Shown piece after piece: positions 24,060 to 36,509 of a DNA stretch of 64,000 nucleotides (the first letter of the stretch is position 1; each line of letters starts with the position of its first letter). The stretch is from Agaricus subrufescens (taxonomy: Eukaryota; Basidiomycota; Agaricomycetes; Agaricales; Agaricaceae). The position numbers and the translations under genes are program-made. A model generated the notes under the pieces. It was not told the origin of the DNA. It did no database searches and was given only the letters and a program-made list of their open reading frames with translations. The stretch spans positions 1-64,000 of the forward strand of contig JAQOTE010000019.1 of NCBI GenBank assembly GCA_029945375.1, read 5' to 3'.

Positions 24060-26800
24060 TCATGCACGAAAAATTTGGGGTGGATATCCACGAGGGAGAG
24101 TACCTATATATGATCATCCATATCAGGGGTGACACCAGATGATCTGAAACTTGGCCTTTTACGTTTGTGTTGAGGGAGTCTACAAAAATCTGATACAAAG
24201 GTCGAAAGTGTAGGGGCATCGCGATCACGGCCGGGGCCGAGGGGAAGCCAAACACCCTTTATGCCAATTCATTTATGACATGCAACCAATATTGCCACTT
24301 TGCCAGGTAGATGGGGAAAAACCTTCGGGCGGAAAAGCTTTTTAACAATCTATATATGGTGTTAGAAAGCCCTGGAAGGCTCACTCTTTTTATTTGTTCA
24401 TAATTGTCACTAATAATTCTCGGTACAAAATACTTTCATCGTAATTCATTCAGGTTATTCCGGGTGCCTTCAGCATAGAACAGATTCCTGTGGCTGTGTT
24501 CTCCCCTGAGTTTTGTATGAATCTCTATTTTTATACCTTGAAGAATGCCAGGAGAATGCCTGTATAATGTGAAATGGCTGTATAATGCCAGAACAAAACG
24601 TATATGATCCAGAACAATGCCGGAATATCTGTGTTCAGGTATTGTCCTGGTACTCCTTCTGAGAGACAACTCTTCCGGTTTTGTTCATGACCTCGAAAAA
24701 GCATGAAGTCCTTGCTGAGAATAAAAGATCTTACCGCTAAGACTGAACTAAACGGGCCGGCCCTTGCCGGTCATCGAAATCACTAAATTCAATTACAGCA
24801 GGTCTCTCGCCACAATGATCATAATTGCACCTGACTGTCGGCTGAGGCTGAGCTTTGACACTACTGGCCGAGAGGTTTGCATGTTCGTCGTCCTACCGTT
24901 ACCATGGCTTGCAGCAAATTGACCATTACTTAAGGAACAATGTATGATCATGAGTAGCCGCAGAGACTATTGACTGTGTTTGGTGCAATCAACTAACGGC
25001 TCTGTCTACTAACATCATTCATCATCAAACTCACCTACACCCGCCACTCGAGTATGGGCCCGTGGACTCAAGCACCACATGTATACAAGTACTAAAGCAT
25101 CTTCTGCATGTGGGACTCGTCAACACAACCGTTGATTGTGTGTTTTTGGATTTTTCTAATATGCTTCCACATACGTCGTCAATAGCGGCTTTTGCACTCA
25201 TGTAATCGTTCTTGTGTCATGGTTGCGCTTTAAGTATTGAATAATTAGCCCACTTTTTCCCTTTAGGTTTGGTCTCTTTTCTGTATTTCGCTGTCGTCTC
25301 TGTTTCTTCATTCACCCTCTCGTCTTTTCCACACTTTCACTCATTGTTCCTGTTGTTTCCTATCATTCTTCTGTGCCTCACGTATCTCGAAGCCTATGAG
25401 ATTATTTTGCCAACCATGAGTATTGTTGAATGGACTCCTCTTAGCAGTAAAGAGCCCACGATATATTGACGATTGTTTGCAAGTAGCATGCATTTTTCAA
25501 AAGCGATGCTAGTCACATTTTCAAGAATCTTTATTCAGAAACTAATCGGGGCGACGTACAACAGTGAGGAAAGAGAAGCGTAAGGTCAGAGGCTCACTAG
25601 AACAAGAGTTCCCAAGTCACACAACAGTACAAAAGAAAGAGGGTCTCCAAGTAGTGTATGTAACCTGGCTATCCTAATCGGCCAAATAACCGCTACATCC
25701 GAAGAGACATAACAGAATACCCTAGCTATTCTACCACCAACTAATATATATCCTGTAACTTCATGCTTTAGCGTATATAATGATGAAGTTGTGTAATATA
25801 AGGAGAAGGGGAAGGAAAGATGAGCTGACGTCGATAAAGCCTTTCATCATATATCAGTCTATGAATAGAACAGCCAATACCGTGGACGCAGTGAGTCTTG
25901 GCCACCCCTTTTATTGTATTCTATTCAATGGTACTCTCAATGTGTTGCAGGCCAAACTCCAAATGGTTTCATGGGTTCTGATCAGACGTGTATCTTAAAG
26001 TTAATTTTGGGACTCGGTCCAATTATCAATGTGCCCTTCCTCGCTGGGCACCCTCGAATTGGGGGAAGTGAGCCGGGCGCAATTTCCTGATTTGTCTGAA
26101 AAATTATCTCCGATACTTTCGGAGCTCATAGAGAGAAATAAGAAGTACTGACTGAGCCAAGAATTCAGAAAGCTCAAGTCATAAGATTAATAACGGCTTC
26201 TTGATAACAGTGGCTGATGAGATCCGGGAGGTTGTAGGAACGACTATATGTAAGCTTGTAAAGACGGTAGCCAAGGTGCAGCCTTTTGTTATACAGTTTG
26301 GTCTTACCGCAACCTCGGATCGTGAGTGAAAACAAAAAAAGTCCGGTAGGGGGAGGTGAAGAAAAGGATGTGTTTAGCCTCTAATACATTATTTGAATTG
26401 ACCCCTCGATCCCATGGCATTTTCATCATATTGTCACCCCAGCGAAAGTGGTTATTACATTCGATGTTTATGCGCTGTGTGTAATACGGCTGGCCTAGTT
26501 CTAGTGAAGGTTGATGAACGTGAAAGGGAGAAGTCGAAGGAGGGGATTTAAGGTTTGGAGTGTCGGGTCAGGAGAGGCTTGCCAAACTCCATCTGGGTGA
26601 TGATTGATTGATATTGGTAACCGAAAATTGGGTAACAAACAAACCCGGTGCTTTGGGCAGTCACACACTAGGAGCTGTGCTAGTGAGAAGTCACGAGTCA
26701 CAGACACAAGGCGGCGCCATAAATTATAGAACTAAACGAGAGTGGGTGTTTTGAAATCGACAACATTTTCCTCCAGGCTTGTACCAGCTGCTGGCCTCCA
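24060..26800. other. Intergenic between DUF6534 copies
   Basis: No supported gene. Bases 24060-24180 resemble 28424-28520 upstream of copy 2 (both contain catatcaggggt.ac and tctgaaactt), so the promoter was duplicated too. Around 24540-24640 the word aatgcc recurs in a short degenerate array. At the right end, 26640-26800 resembles 22270-22400 downstream of copy 1. Confidence 0.5.
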
Positions 26801-28423
26801 TCAAACCTCTGAGAATCTGACCTCCGGCTCCAAATGCTTCACCGAGGATGCGGCGGACATCATTCCCGAAACGCCATCCGAGTGAACCGATGTCTCTTTG
26901 GTAACCATAACCTTTTCGAAGGTCTGTACGTATCTCGGCCGAAGGGGGACAGCATGTCCACCCATTCCAAAATCGGCCGACTCTTCTCCAACATCTCCAG
27001 CGTACATACGATTGTTAAGCATAATAAGCAGACAGTTACTATACCTGTTGGCCACCTTGCTCAGTGAGTTCCGGTGGATAAGATTAGGAGCTTACGCACA
27101 TCTTTGATAGCACATAACCACTATGATGATACGTAAGAAAAGATTTTAATTAAAATCAAGAATACTCACGGAGCCAAGAACATACTCGTTTTCTAGTAAC
27201 AAATGTGAAACATTCTCCCTAATGACAAAGTATTAAGGCAGCTCACCGGTGGCTTTATTGAATCAATGAAAGTGAAACTTGCGAGAAGGACAGAGACGAG
27301 AGCTTAGGATGAGCGTGAGTGTTACAAACTTTTCTCTCTGCTCAGGGCCTCTTACCGCTTAACACGTTCGATTCCAGAATCAATCTCACCATTCGACCTA
27401 GCCAAGATGCACCGCGCAAAGAGGTGTTATTTACTAACTGTTAGAGCGTGGTCAATATCGTATGCATTGATCACAAACAGTAGCTTACCAAGTATATCAT
27501 CAGAATGGCGATAAGATTATCAGAGACAACATTTCCAACGGCCCAAACCTGGTACGAGGGTTCAATCTTGGGTTAATAAATAGCGGACAGGGAGACAAAC
27601 AATGGCCAATCGGGTGGAAGTCGACTTCCAATTTGCTATATCCACAAGCGTTTGGTTCTGATATCCGGGTCGAGTAAGCTCACGGCTGGCATAGTCTATG
27701 GGATAACCTCACAAATATTCCTCCAGCAAAGTAACTGAATTCTGAGCCAAGAACCACCTAATTATGAGGTCTAGTTGAGCGAAACAATAACCCAAATAGC
27801 ACAGAAGACACCTACGAGCAGAATAACTATCGGTAAGACTCTCAATCCGCTCAAACGATAGATACGCCAGCAGTATGCTGACTGTGATATGACGGCAACC
27901 AAGGATCCCATTATTGGGGTATCGAAGTTGGACAAGAAGAATCCCGCCAAGACGTTGGGTTCTCCGAAACCGTGTACGAACCAATGATAACCGTCTGCGA
28001 CAGTCATAACGGTCGAAACGAGCTCTAGAATAAACGTCGCAAAGACTGAATTAAGCGGTCAGACGTGGTATCAATGCAGGAAGTGAGCCGGATAGCATAC
28101 CAGCAATTTTCAGGAGTAGATAATCGTGTCGATACTTGATATTGTAATTGTCTATAAAGATCATTGAAAAAAGTGTATAAGTAGAGATCGTCATTCCTCA
28201 CTTACAGAACTGCAGTGTTAACAGTCCAAACAAGAATACAGCACAAGTAATGCCCACATACTGTAAAATCCTCAGCAGTTGCGCAAACTTTCGTTAACGA
28301 CAAGCCTACTTACCGGAGGCCCGGTGCTGCAAACAAAGATAACTTATTGAGATTTTGTGGAACGAATGGCTCAGAAAAAACGCACAGTTTGGTGAAGCCT
28401 GGGATTGGAGGAAGTTCAGACAT
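26801..28423 (-). CDS. DUF6534-family multi-helix membrane protein, copy 2
   Basis: Starts MSELPPIPGFTK (ATG 28421-28423). It has the same exon layout as copy 1, including the 13-nt micro-exon at 28314-28326 (TGPP). The core exon reads TVADGYHWFVHGFGEPNVL, then LSNFDTPIMGSLVAVISQSA, YCWRIYRLSGLRVLPIVILL. The last exon has NRYSNCLLIMLNNRMYAG and ends PEVRFSEV at 26801. Protein similarity to copy 1 is very high in all parts read, and both flanks are related, so these are products of one segmental duplication of about 4.4 kb period. No break was seen. Membrane protein of unknown function. Confidence 0.78.
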
Positions 28424-29611
28424 ATGCGCGCGGAAATTGGCGCAGAGAAACACAAGGGGCGAGTATTTATGATTATTCATATCAGGGGTTACTTCAGAAA
28501 ATCTGAAACTTAGCGTATCTGGATCTGTGGGATTCCAGCTGATGCCCCATTTTATTGTATATCATAATCTGCACCAACGACCAGGCATTAAGAATGCCAA
28601 TTCGAGCCTCAAAATCATGGGGACTTCAGTCACAGCCGATGTTGAAGGAAAGTCAAATATCCCTTATGAAGAACGCCCGAGTGCACAGCCGACGGGTATC
28701 GTCAGGCAGATGTGGAAAGTTTTTCAGAATAAAGGAGCAGAACACTAGGAGTCTCACCACTTTCAAAGTACAAGGCATCAGCCAAAATGCGCGTGGGAGG
28801 CAACCATTTTCGAGCAGGATAATCAAAGCCAGATCAAAGTCACTGGACACAAGGAGGCTTGAGTCCAGTAGATTCGAAAGAAGAGTCACAAAAAAGAATC
28901 TCACAACCACACTGATGAAAATAACCTGTAAGTCTGACGTATCGGATGTTTCGATAGACAAGTAAGGTGGGCGTTTGAAGAACTTCTGCATCCTTACGTT
29001 GTGCGATTCAAATGCGGGATTGCCATATATGGTGTGGGTGTCATGACATGATATGATGGACCTCGCTAAAAATAGGATGGCCACTCCGCAAAATTTCAAA
29101 AACTCGTGTGTAGATTGTTAGGGATACAAGGCACGTCAAGATTTTCGGGGGCCCTGCTTGTACAGATCAGTAAGTCCTACAATACTACTGTTTCGAGAAC
29201 ATGGATGCAATGCACGAAAGTTATCTAACTCACCCATCTCATGGAGATCATGGAGTGACTCGTGTTCGCTTCATTCTCCCCTTTCTAACGGGCTTACAAA
29301 GTAACATTAAAAGCGTGAATCACGGTACAATAATTTCCAATAGTCATTGAAGATACCTTCTATGGGCTTGGTGGCTATTGTTCAGTTTTTAGGTTTTCTT
29401 TAATCCATTTGGTTGATGTATACCTTCTAGATCAGTTTTGAGTTCCCTTCATTGATCGCTGGAAACATAAGGAATCATAAGTGGACATTTTAGGCTTCTC
29501 AGGGGCCGGGGAAAACTGTCTCAGCAACCAATGTCGATAGCCCCTGACCAAGAGATTACTATATACTAAGGAGAAACTCCCCAGTTACGTTTGTGTATCT
29601 TCCTACTAACC
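28424..29611. other. Intergenic with one orphan reading frame
   Basis: A 148-codon minus frame at 28653-29099 includes the hydrophobic run VIFISVVVRFFFVTLLSNLL. It sits between two DUF6534 genes and could be a decayed family member, but no signature block is present. No other gene is supported. Confidence 0.4.
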
Positions 29612-31238
29612 ATGGCTGCTCCCGGTCCTCCCGGTCCTCCTCCAGTACCCATCCCGAATATCGGTCTACAGTGCGTGCCTATACATTTTCTATATTTTCA
29701 GGATGCAGACGGTGTGATACACAGTGCAGGGCCTCAAGTAGGTTTTAATGTCACTTAGTATTCGATGGCTTGACGAAAAATCATTAGTATGTTGGTATTA
29801 TGTCCAACGTCTACTTGTATGGGATGCTAGTACTACAGTTCTGTAAGCCGCAAATCACATCCACCACTATTCACTCCTCTTAAAGACACTCTAGACAACT
29901 ACCACACTCGGTTCCGAAACGATTATCTTATTCTGAGAGCCATGGGTATATCAATGCTCTGTATCTCGCGTCTTCCCGTCTAAAAGCAGGATGCTTCGTT
30001 TTAGTTCACGTGCAGTTTTTACTGGAGACGGCCCAAACCATCATGACCATTGCCGACGGATTCCATTGGTTTGTCGACGGTTACGGAAATTCCAATCAGC
30101 TATCAGAATTTTTCTTGGTTGCCGTTGATACCCCTATTCTGTGTACTTTAATCGCCGTGATTACCCAAGCTGCCTACTGTTGGCGTATTTATCGTTTGAG
30201 CGGATGGAAACACGTCACATTTTCCATTGTGTTGGTGAGCCTTCCGATATCTACTTACTCAGTTGAAAATTATTCTTTTTCAATAGGTCATGCTCGGCCA
30301 AGTTGCTGGTGGAATTGGACTAGGAGTAATGGTCAGATAAATTATGCGAATTGTTCGTCTCAACTTTCTCACACATTACATTCTCCAGAACCAGCGACTC
30401 GGTCACATTACCAATTGGGATCATAAAACTGAAGTATTCATGATCGTAAGCTTGCCTTCATATAGCCTCCAAAGTTATATGTCCTCAAGGCTGCAATTTG
30501 TTAGATATGGGCAGTTTTTACGAGCGCTGCAGATGTTGTCATTGCCGTTACTATGACGTGGCTAGTAAGCCAATCTCTCCCTCTTGTCGTTAAACATCAA
30601 GTTAATCATATTTGTAGCTCGTGTCTAACAGTAGCTATATGAATGTTAGTATGGTCAGCCGAATCATACGGTTGGCAATTGAATCAAATTGTGCAAGTGG
30701 TAAGTGCGTCTCTGTTAAAATGATTGGCTGTGATTGAGAAAGGACATATGAAGCGATTGTTTCGATCGTTCAATTACTCACTACCCTTATCGGTAGTATA
30801 AAGCCCCCGGTGAGTAATATGCTTGTTGAAGTCAACCCCTTTGTTCTCACTGTACGTAGCATTCGTCTATGTTTTTGGCACCGTAAGTACCTTGACCAAG
30901 CTTTATTTCTAAAAGTATATTAATACATCGGTTATAGCGGTTATATCCTTGGAAAATTGTACGTTTATTTTTTCTACCACTTGATGGGGTGTTTAACACG
31001 AAACAGATACAGCAATTCCTTACTCATGATGATGAACAATCGAAGGTACGCAGGAGGTGTCAATGAGGAAGCCGTGGCTCTAGGAGTCGCCGAACCTGCC
31101 ATTCAACTTCGTCCAAGACATATCCACACCAAAGAAGCTGTACTAGTTGGAAAAGAGATGGCATTACACTTCGACAATGTCTCATCTTCTTCATACGGTC
31201 TCGCTAGCGATCAAAAAGTTAGGTACTCTGAAATCTAG
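29612..31238 (+). CDS. DUF6534-family multi-helix membrane protein, copy 3 (diverged)
   Basis: Starts MAAPGPPGPPPVPIPNIGL (ATG 29612). It keeps the family's exon plan: a 13-nt micro-exon at 29725-29737 (AGPQ), then YVGIMSNVYLYGMLVLQF, and YHTRFRNDYLILRAM. The signature exon has TIMTIADGFHWFVDGYG, VDTPILCTLIAVITQAAYCW and RIYRLSG, followed by VMLGQVAGGIGLG. The last exon has NRYSNSLLMMMNNRRYAG and ends VRYSEI. It is in the opposite orientation to copies 1 and 2 and clearly older. Its end lies only 208 bp from the left tip of the large element. Confidence 0.75.
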
Positions 31239-31446
31239 AGCCACTTATCTGTCAACTGGTCCGCTTTGAAAATGGGCCCTACTGGACATAGGGAATTCGC
31301 TTCACTCCATTCGGCTTCCACTCACTCTCCTTTTTCTTCACGCTCTTTTACTGTAATACTGTGGCTCTATCTGTCCAAATAGTACAACTTGCATTTCATT
31401 CATCCACGTCCTGATGTGTTTTTCTGTAAATATTGCGGTCCTCATA

Positions 31447-31690
31447 CACTGGGACAACAAGTCGATTAAACACATGTTGAATTGATAACATATTGAAGGC
31501 AAATAATTTATTGTTCAAAAATATTTAAGAATTCTTATTAATGAGATATTTTTGTCCAGACATCAATATTGCATTAATATTAGTCAACACATATAGATAA
31601 CGTATTTTTGACTTATCAATAACTATATTAAATGAGTTTCAAATAATTATTTGATCGGAGTCCAAAAAAATATAATAATACGTTCGCACG
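31447..31690 (+). repeat. Left terminal inverted repeat
   Basis: Very AT-rich and aligned with the reverse complement of 60580-60815. Shared words include ACAAGTC, AAACAC, ATTGATAAC, CAAATAATTTA, CAAAAATATTTAA, GACTTATCA and TTTGATCGGAGT. These occur in the same order and at similar spacing, with an estimated identity of about three quarters. Confidence 0.85.
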
Positions 31691-31799
31691 TAAATCAAAG
31701 ACATATCGAAAAAAATTGATCTATGTGTGCATGATAAAACATCAGTCACATTTTGACATTATTGAATAGTTATTGAAGCAATTGTCCTTAAAGAGTTGA

Positions 31800-32100
31800 A
31801 TTGAATCACGGGTGATTCTCCCTAGGCTCACACAAGGTTGCTATAAATTACTTGTGAAATTGGATGTTGATGAGGGATTTGACTGAATGGGGGATCCAGT
31901 GGAGAGTCGACCAGATATTCGAGTAGCAAGGACTCAACTTAAGATTCAATTATGGGAATGATTTGGGAATCGGCAAGCGAGTTGACTGGAGAATCAGTGA
32001 GTAACTTGGTTGGCACACTCGCAAATCTGATTTGAGAGAGCATAGAAACATTGAGTGTTTGCGAGAGATCGGTGCGTTGTGATTCTCATAAGACGATGCA
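31800..32100. repeat. Left subterminal GAATC/GATTC repeat zone
   Basis: At least six GAATC or GATTC words occur in 300 bp, where about one or fewer is expected. They include a near-palindrome GAATCACggGTGATTC at 31803-31818. The 15-mer ATTTGGGAATCGGCA (31961-31975) recurs inverted in the right zone with one mismatch. CACTA elements carry such subterminal arrays as binding sites for their TnpA protein. Confidence 0.65.
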
Positions 32101-33795
32101 TCTACAAACGCTACAGGCATCAATATGATGATTCATCCCTTTGTAGCTTCCTTGGTTTACGACCCGGCACAAGCAGATTTAGAGCCGTTAAGCAATATAA
32201 TGAGAAGTTCGTTGTGCACCGACATTCCTATTGCCTCCGCGCTATTGAGATGCCTCGCCGCACGGCGCCCCCACCATAACTTGTGAAAACCCAGCTTCGT
32301 TGGACCCTCAGGTTCCTCTATACGCGATTGCTATTGGTTTGGGGCCTCGACTACATAGGTAAGATATACATGTATCCGATGCCAAGCGACATAACAACAA
32401 AGGGATTTTGGCAGGGATTTGGCAGTATTGGTAATCCAATGTTATTACTATTGCCACCGCCGCCATAACTGCCGCAACCAGTGCAGTTCAGTTCGTCTGT
32501 CGTTCAAATATCCCCTCCATAGCATGGGCAGCACCACAGTTTGAGCATTCGGCTTTAACGCTTCATGAGGCACCACCGGTATTGACGCGACGAAGGAGGG
32601 AAGGATTTCAAGATGTGACGGTAGTACCAGGGCCTGAAGAGCGGGATGAAATTTGAGTTTCAACCGTGAGAGGGGTCGAACCTCCGTAACCGAGGTCCCC
32701 TGATGTATTCAAGTTCTGAACCTTCAAATCCTGAAGGCAAGGGTCAGCCAGGGAAAGGGGCAAGGAGACCATACCGTACCTCATGACATATTCTACAAGT
32801 GTCAGGGCGTAAGAAAATTGCTTGAGAAAGGGTGATTTGGGCAAAGGGAAATTGGGCAGTAGGAGTATTTCGCTATCATAGGGGAACTTGTTATGAGAAA
32901 GAGTGGGATGGGTGAGGTGGGTGCATGTTGCTAACCAGAATTTACGTAGATTAGTATTGCTCACTGCAAGTAAGGTTGATTTACTTTCTTTTATCCCGTT
33001 AATTGTATCATTCACCCTCTCGTTTACCATCCCATGCTGCAATGGAATCTGTCAATGTCGGTATCGATGAATTCATTCATTTATTGCGACCTACTTCCAG
33101 TTTTTTGCCCGCTCACATGCGACCAAACAAAGTCACAACAAACCACAACCAGCCTTTGCATAGACGCGTTTAAACCTTCATCTCGCACCCTCATCGTTCG
33201 TCACTAAAATCATTCACCTTGCTAGTATTTTCTTCATTTGTCATTGAAACCTTCAACACGTATGTGTACACACCGAAGATCACAACGTATGGACCATGAA
33301 TATTTGTACATATTTCATCAAATCTAACGACTCACTTCGGATTTCAGGACGCGATAACGAGACAGAGTATGAGGCGGATATTTCAGAAGGCCCTTGCGGA
33401 GCAGAAGATGAGAAAGACGAGCTGCTTACCTCTGGTGGAGGATGGGTGGAAGGGCGTGTATCGATGAGTAGCTTGCTGACTGGAAGACGGGGCTATGGAG
33501 ATTTAGAAACTTCCGGTAGTGAGGGACTTCCATGGTTCGCATCGAGCAAAAGGAGCGAGGTTGGCAGCTATAAAACGAAAGCAACGAAGAATCAACATCG
33601 TTGTGGAAAGCGTCTACGTGAAGCCGATGGTTACGAGGCTGATAATGAAGCTGAAGAATTCTGTCAATGATGTCCGTCAGTCACCAGCGGCTAGTGGCCG
33701 CGACAAACCTCAAGGTAGATCAGAAGAATGCTGGCTTTATTCAATTGTAATGATTTACCATTATGGTTTGCGATGTGGTGGTCGCACCAAGGACT
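32101..33795. other. Element left arm, no clear gene
   Basis: Short frames on both strands (32608-33042 minus, 33296-33670 plus) are low-complexity and have no recognised domain. The plus frame 33296-33670 is acidic then basic and could be an exon, but no splice chain was found. Confidence 0.4.
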
Positions 33796-34482
33796 TCAAT
33801 TTGATTGGGTTTGTATTCCATTGTCATTGATTTTGATGAAGACCTCGTTGAGACGACAATGAAGGCACTTGTAAGCTAGCGAAGGTGGAGGGACAGTGGT
33901 GGGAGGTTCAAACGATTGCACAGACGGTGGCGTTGGGGGTGTCAATGCCAATATATCTGCAAGTTTGGCCAAAATTCTTGCACCAGCGGTATCATTTGCA
34001 CGAGAACCAAAAAACAGAGTGACTCGCAGAGCCGAGATTGAGGGCCTTAGACCCGATGATACTGTCTTAGCAGGGGGCGTATGAGGGAGAGAGGAAGGAT
34101 GAGCGGCAGTGTATTGAGATGTGATTGACGGTGGTGGCGAAGCCAACAAAAGCAAACCCAGGCGCAAAGATATTGAAGGTGAAGTTGATGCTGCCGGACT
34201 AGGCTCAGAATGCCAATGCCGAGTTGAATGTAATGGAGTTCCTTTTGCTTTCAAGGCATTTGGTGAATTGACGATACTTGCGGCGAGGCTCACCTGAACC
34301 ACGCAGAATGTCGGCATCACTATTGACTCCTCAATTCACTCTTCCAGGTCTCAGAACGGTCAATTCGCTACTCAAATCGTTGACAGAATCGAGTTGTATA
34401 CACTCACGAAAAAAGGAGACGCTGAACATGGCTATGATGCTGACGACGAAGACGATGGTGATTTCGACTGATTGCAGAGGAA
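33796..34482 (-). CDS. Possible cargo membrane protein (partial model)
   Basis: An exon beginning near 34482 encodes a strong membrane helix (VEITIVFVVSIIAMFSVSFF). It can be spliced in frame through RVNSDADILRGS to a frame rich in S and P that ends IKINDNGIQTQSN at 33796. Upstream, around 34620-34680, another helix (SHIFIGAFVIALLASVFALP) lies on the same strand and may belong to the same gene, but the joins tried by hand hit stops. Unknown function. The helix followed by a polar domain resembles the other cargo genes to its right. Confidence 0.35.
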
Positions 34483-35011
34483 CTGAAAGTATGAAAAGGT
34501 GTCATTATTGTTTCGTGAGTAATCTAACACAAAGTCTTCGTACCTATGTAATTTGATTGCCGTACAGACAGGAGATTTCAGTCAATACTCGCCAGCAACA
34601 CATTCTTCTTGGCTCTCTGTCTGGTAAAGCGAATACCGATGCCAGAAGTGCGATAACAAAGGCTCCGATAAATATGTGGCTTCCGGTCTAGTAGGAGTTG
34701 GAAATTTGGAAGAATGAAGTACGAGTCACGACTCAAAAGGAACAGACATACAGTCCTTCGGTTGTTCCCCAGTCATTAACAGCCATTGATTGATCTCGAG
34801 TTCCATATCCTGGCTGCCGTAAACCCAAACCACACTAAAGGGAAGAGGAGACTCGTCGTGAATCACTCGACTCCCGAGATAGAGCAGTCAGATGAATTGG
34901 CACTGCTTTTTTCTTATCTCACATGCGCAGAATTCAAGAGTCTTCATCAGTATCAGTCGTGAAAACGGTTAGCCTTTATTACGAACACGATGAAATTAGA
35001 GAAATCTATGA

Positions 35012-36509
35012 TTAAGTGAACAAGCCCTCGGTCCTGTTGTAAAAATATAGATTGTTAGCTTGGTCTTCGAGCTCTATTCCAGATAAGCTTACCTGTTCAA
35101 GAGATCGGAATCAGATACCATGTATGCAACCCGGCTATAATAGGTCTTCAATTTAGCACATCTACGCAAGTCACGATGACCCTTTCTAATGAATCTCTGG
35201 GTGACTTCACAGAGCAAGCCTGACGTTTGCTCCAAATGTGTCTGCACATTACGTAGATAAGACATCCCTGGATCGCTCATGCTTGAGCCGGCAACTTGTC
35301 GCAAATGCCTCTCAACCGTAAAGAGATGATTTAAGTTGTTGAATTGCTGAGCGGCCTGCAACCAGCGGGGAAAACTAGCCTCGAAATCGACCTCCAATTT
35401 GGTCAAGTCAAGAGTAGCAGTCAGCAACTGGCGGCGATAAATACCGGCTGCCTGCCCAGTAAGTTGACTTGTATGCATCCCCTCGTGTAAGCGAGGCGGG
35501 AAAAGGACAGCGATACTATACGGTTGATCAATCGTAGAAGAGGCCTCATCCAAAACTACTTACTGGGTAACAACACATTCCATTTGCTCCTTGAGCAAAA
35601 GTGAATTCATGATACAAGAATTGAGGCTGCCCATCAATATCTCCGTAGCTGCAGCCATCTTATTCCTCGATGCATTTTTATCATCACCAAAGGCAAAGGA
35701 AAGTTCCAAAACAGATGCTTTCAATTTTTTGAAGATGAATAGGAGCTTGGCAGTGTTGCGATAGCGAAATGGTGTGCTCTCGTCAATGAGAGCATTATCG
35801 TAGTAATCTTCAGCTTCGTCATCGTCATCGTCGTCATCGTCATCATCGTTGTCGTCGTTGTCGTCATCGTTGTCGTCATCGTCATCATCGTTGTCGTCGT
35901 TGTCGTCGTCATCGTCGTCATCATCGTCGTTGTCATTGTCGCCGTCGCCACTACCATCATTATCATCACCGTCTTCGTCATCATTATCGTCGTCATTATC
36001 GTCGCTGCTGCCGTTGTACCCATAGTTGTTCTGCAAATCATCCCTTGCATTGTCCCCTGCACTGTCGTCGAGCGCAGCGCCACTGTTGTCATGTTGCCGG
36101 GAGTAGATGACATCGGCAGAGGGAGGAAACGGCATTACGGAGATAGAGCAATTGCACAAAAAGACGCCTAGCATGAAGAGGGCGAATCTATCCTGCGGCA
36201 GTAGAACGAGAGCATTACGATTACCAGCAGGCTGTTGAAATGTTAAGAATTGATCTTCACTCCGGGCGACATGTGTCAAACCTACAGATGATTCTCGAAG
36301 CCCAGACACTGATTCCGGATTATTCGGGAGATATGGTGATTCATGAAGTGGAAGCATAAAACCTCCGCCAGCGATGAAATGAAACCCTTCAACGTCTGCT
36401 GAAAAGAGTAAGAGACGTCAAAATCTAGATAATTAAACGAGACAAGTAAAACAATACTAAAGGGTCCCGGTATCATCAAAGAGGTGCGTTGCTCTGAATG
36501 GGAAGACAT
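35012..36509 (-). CDS. Cargo gene A: signal-anchor protein with acidic repeat and helical C-domain
   Basis: Spliced start MSSHSEQRTSLMIPGPFS (ATG 36507-36509), then DVEGFHFIAGGGFMLP. A membrane helix follows (RFALFMLGVFLCNCSISVM), then an extremely acidic D/N stretch of about 70 residues. The remaining domain is helical: TAKLLFIFKKLKASVLELSF, ILMGSLNSCIMNSLLLKEQ, YSIAVLFPP, HRDLRRCAKLKTYYSRV. A final exon after GTAAGC adds RTEGLFT to the TAA at 35012-35014. It is a full-length paralog of the gene at 58875-60100: block after block matches, and both use the same intron before a short RT-starting last exon. It is transcribed outward, toward the left tip of the element. The family is not one I recognise. 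Confidence 0.65.
35818..36005. repeat. Trinucleotide microsatellite (gtc/atc) inside cargo gene A
   Basis: Repeated gtcgtcatcgtc-type units which, read on the minus strand, encode runs of D and N. The paralog at 58875-60100 has only a short acidic stretch (GDEDNSDLGDNDHNQ) at the same place, so the array expanded in this copy. Confidence 0.9.

Noticed and set aside
31447..31690. The inverted homology as a chance match of AT-rich DNA
   Set aside because: The shared words keep order and spacing over about 240 bp, and the first 30 bases align without gaps and begin with CACTG on both ends.
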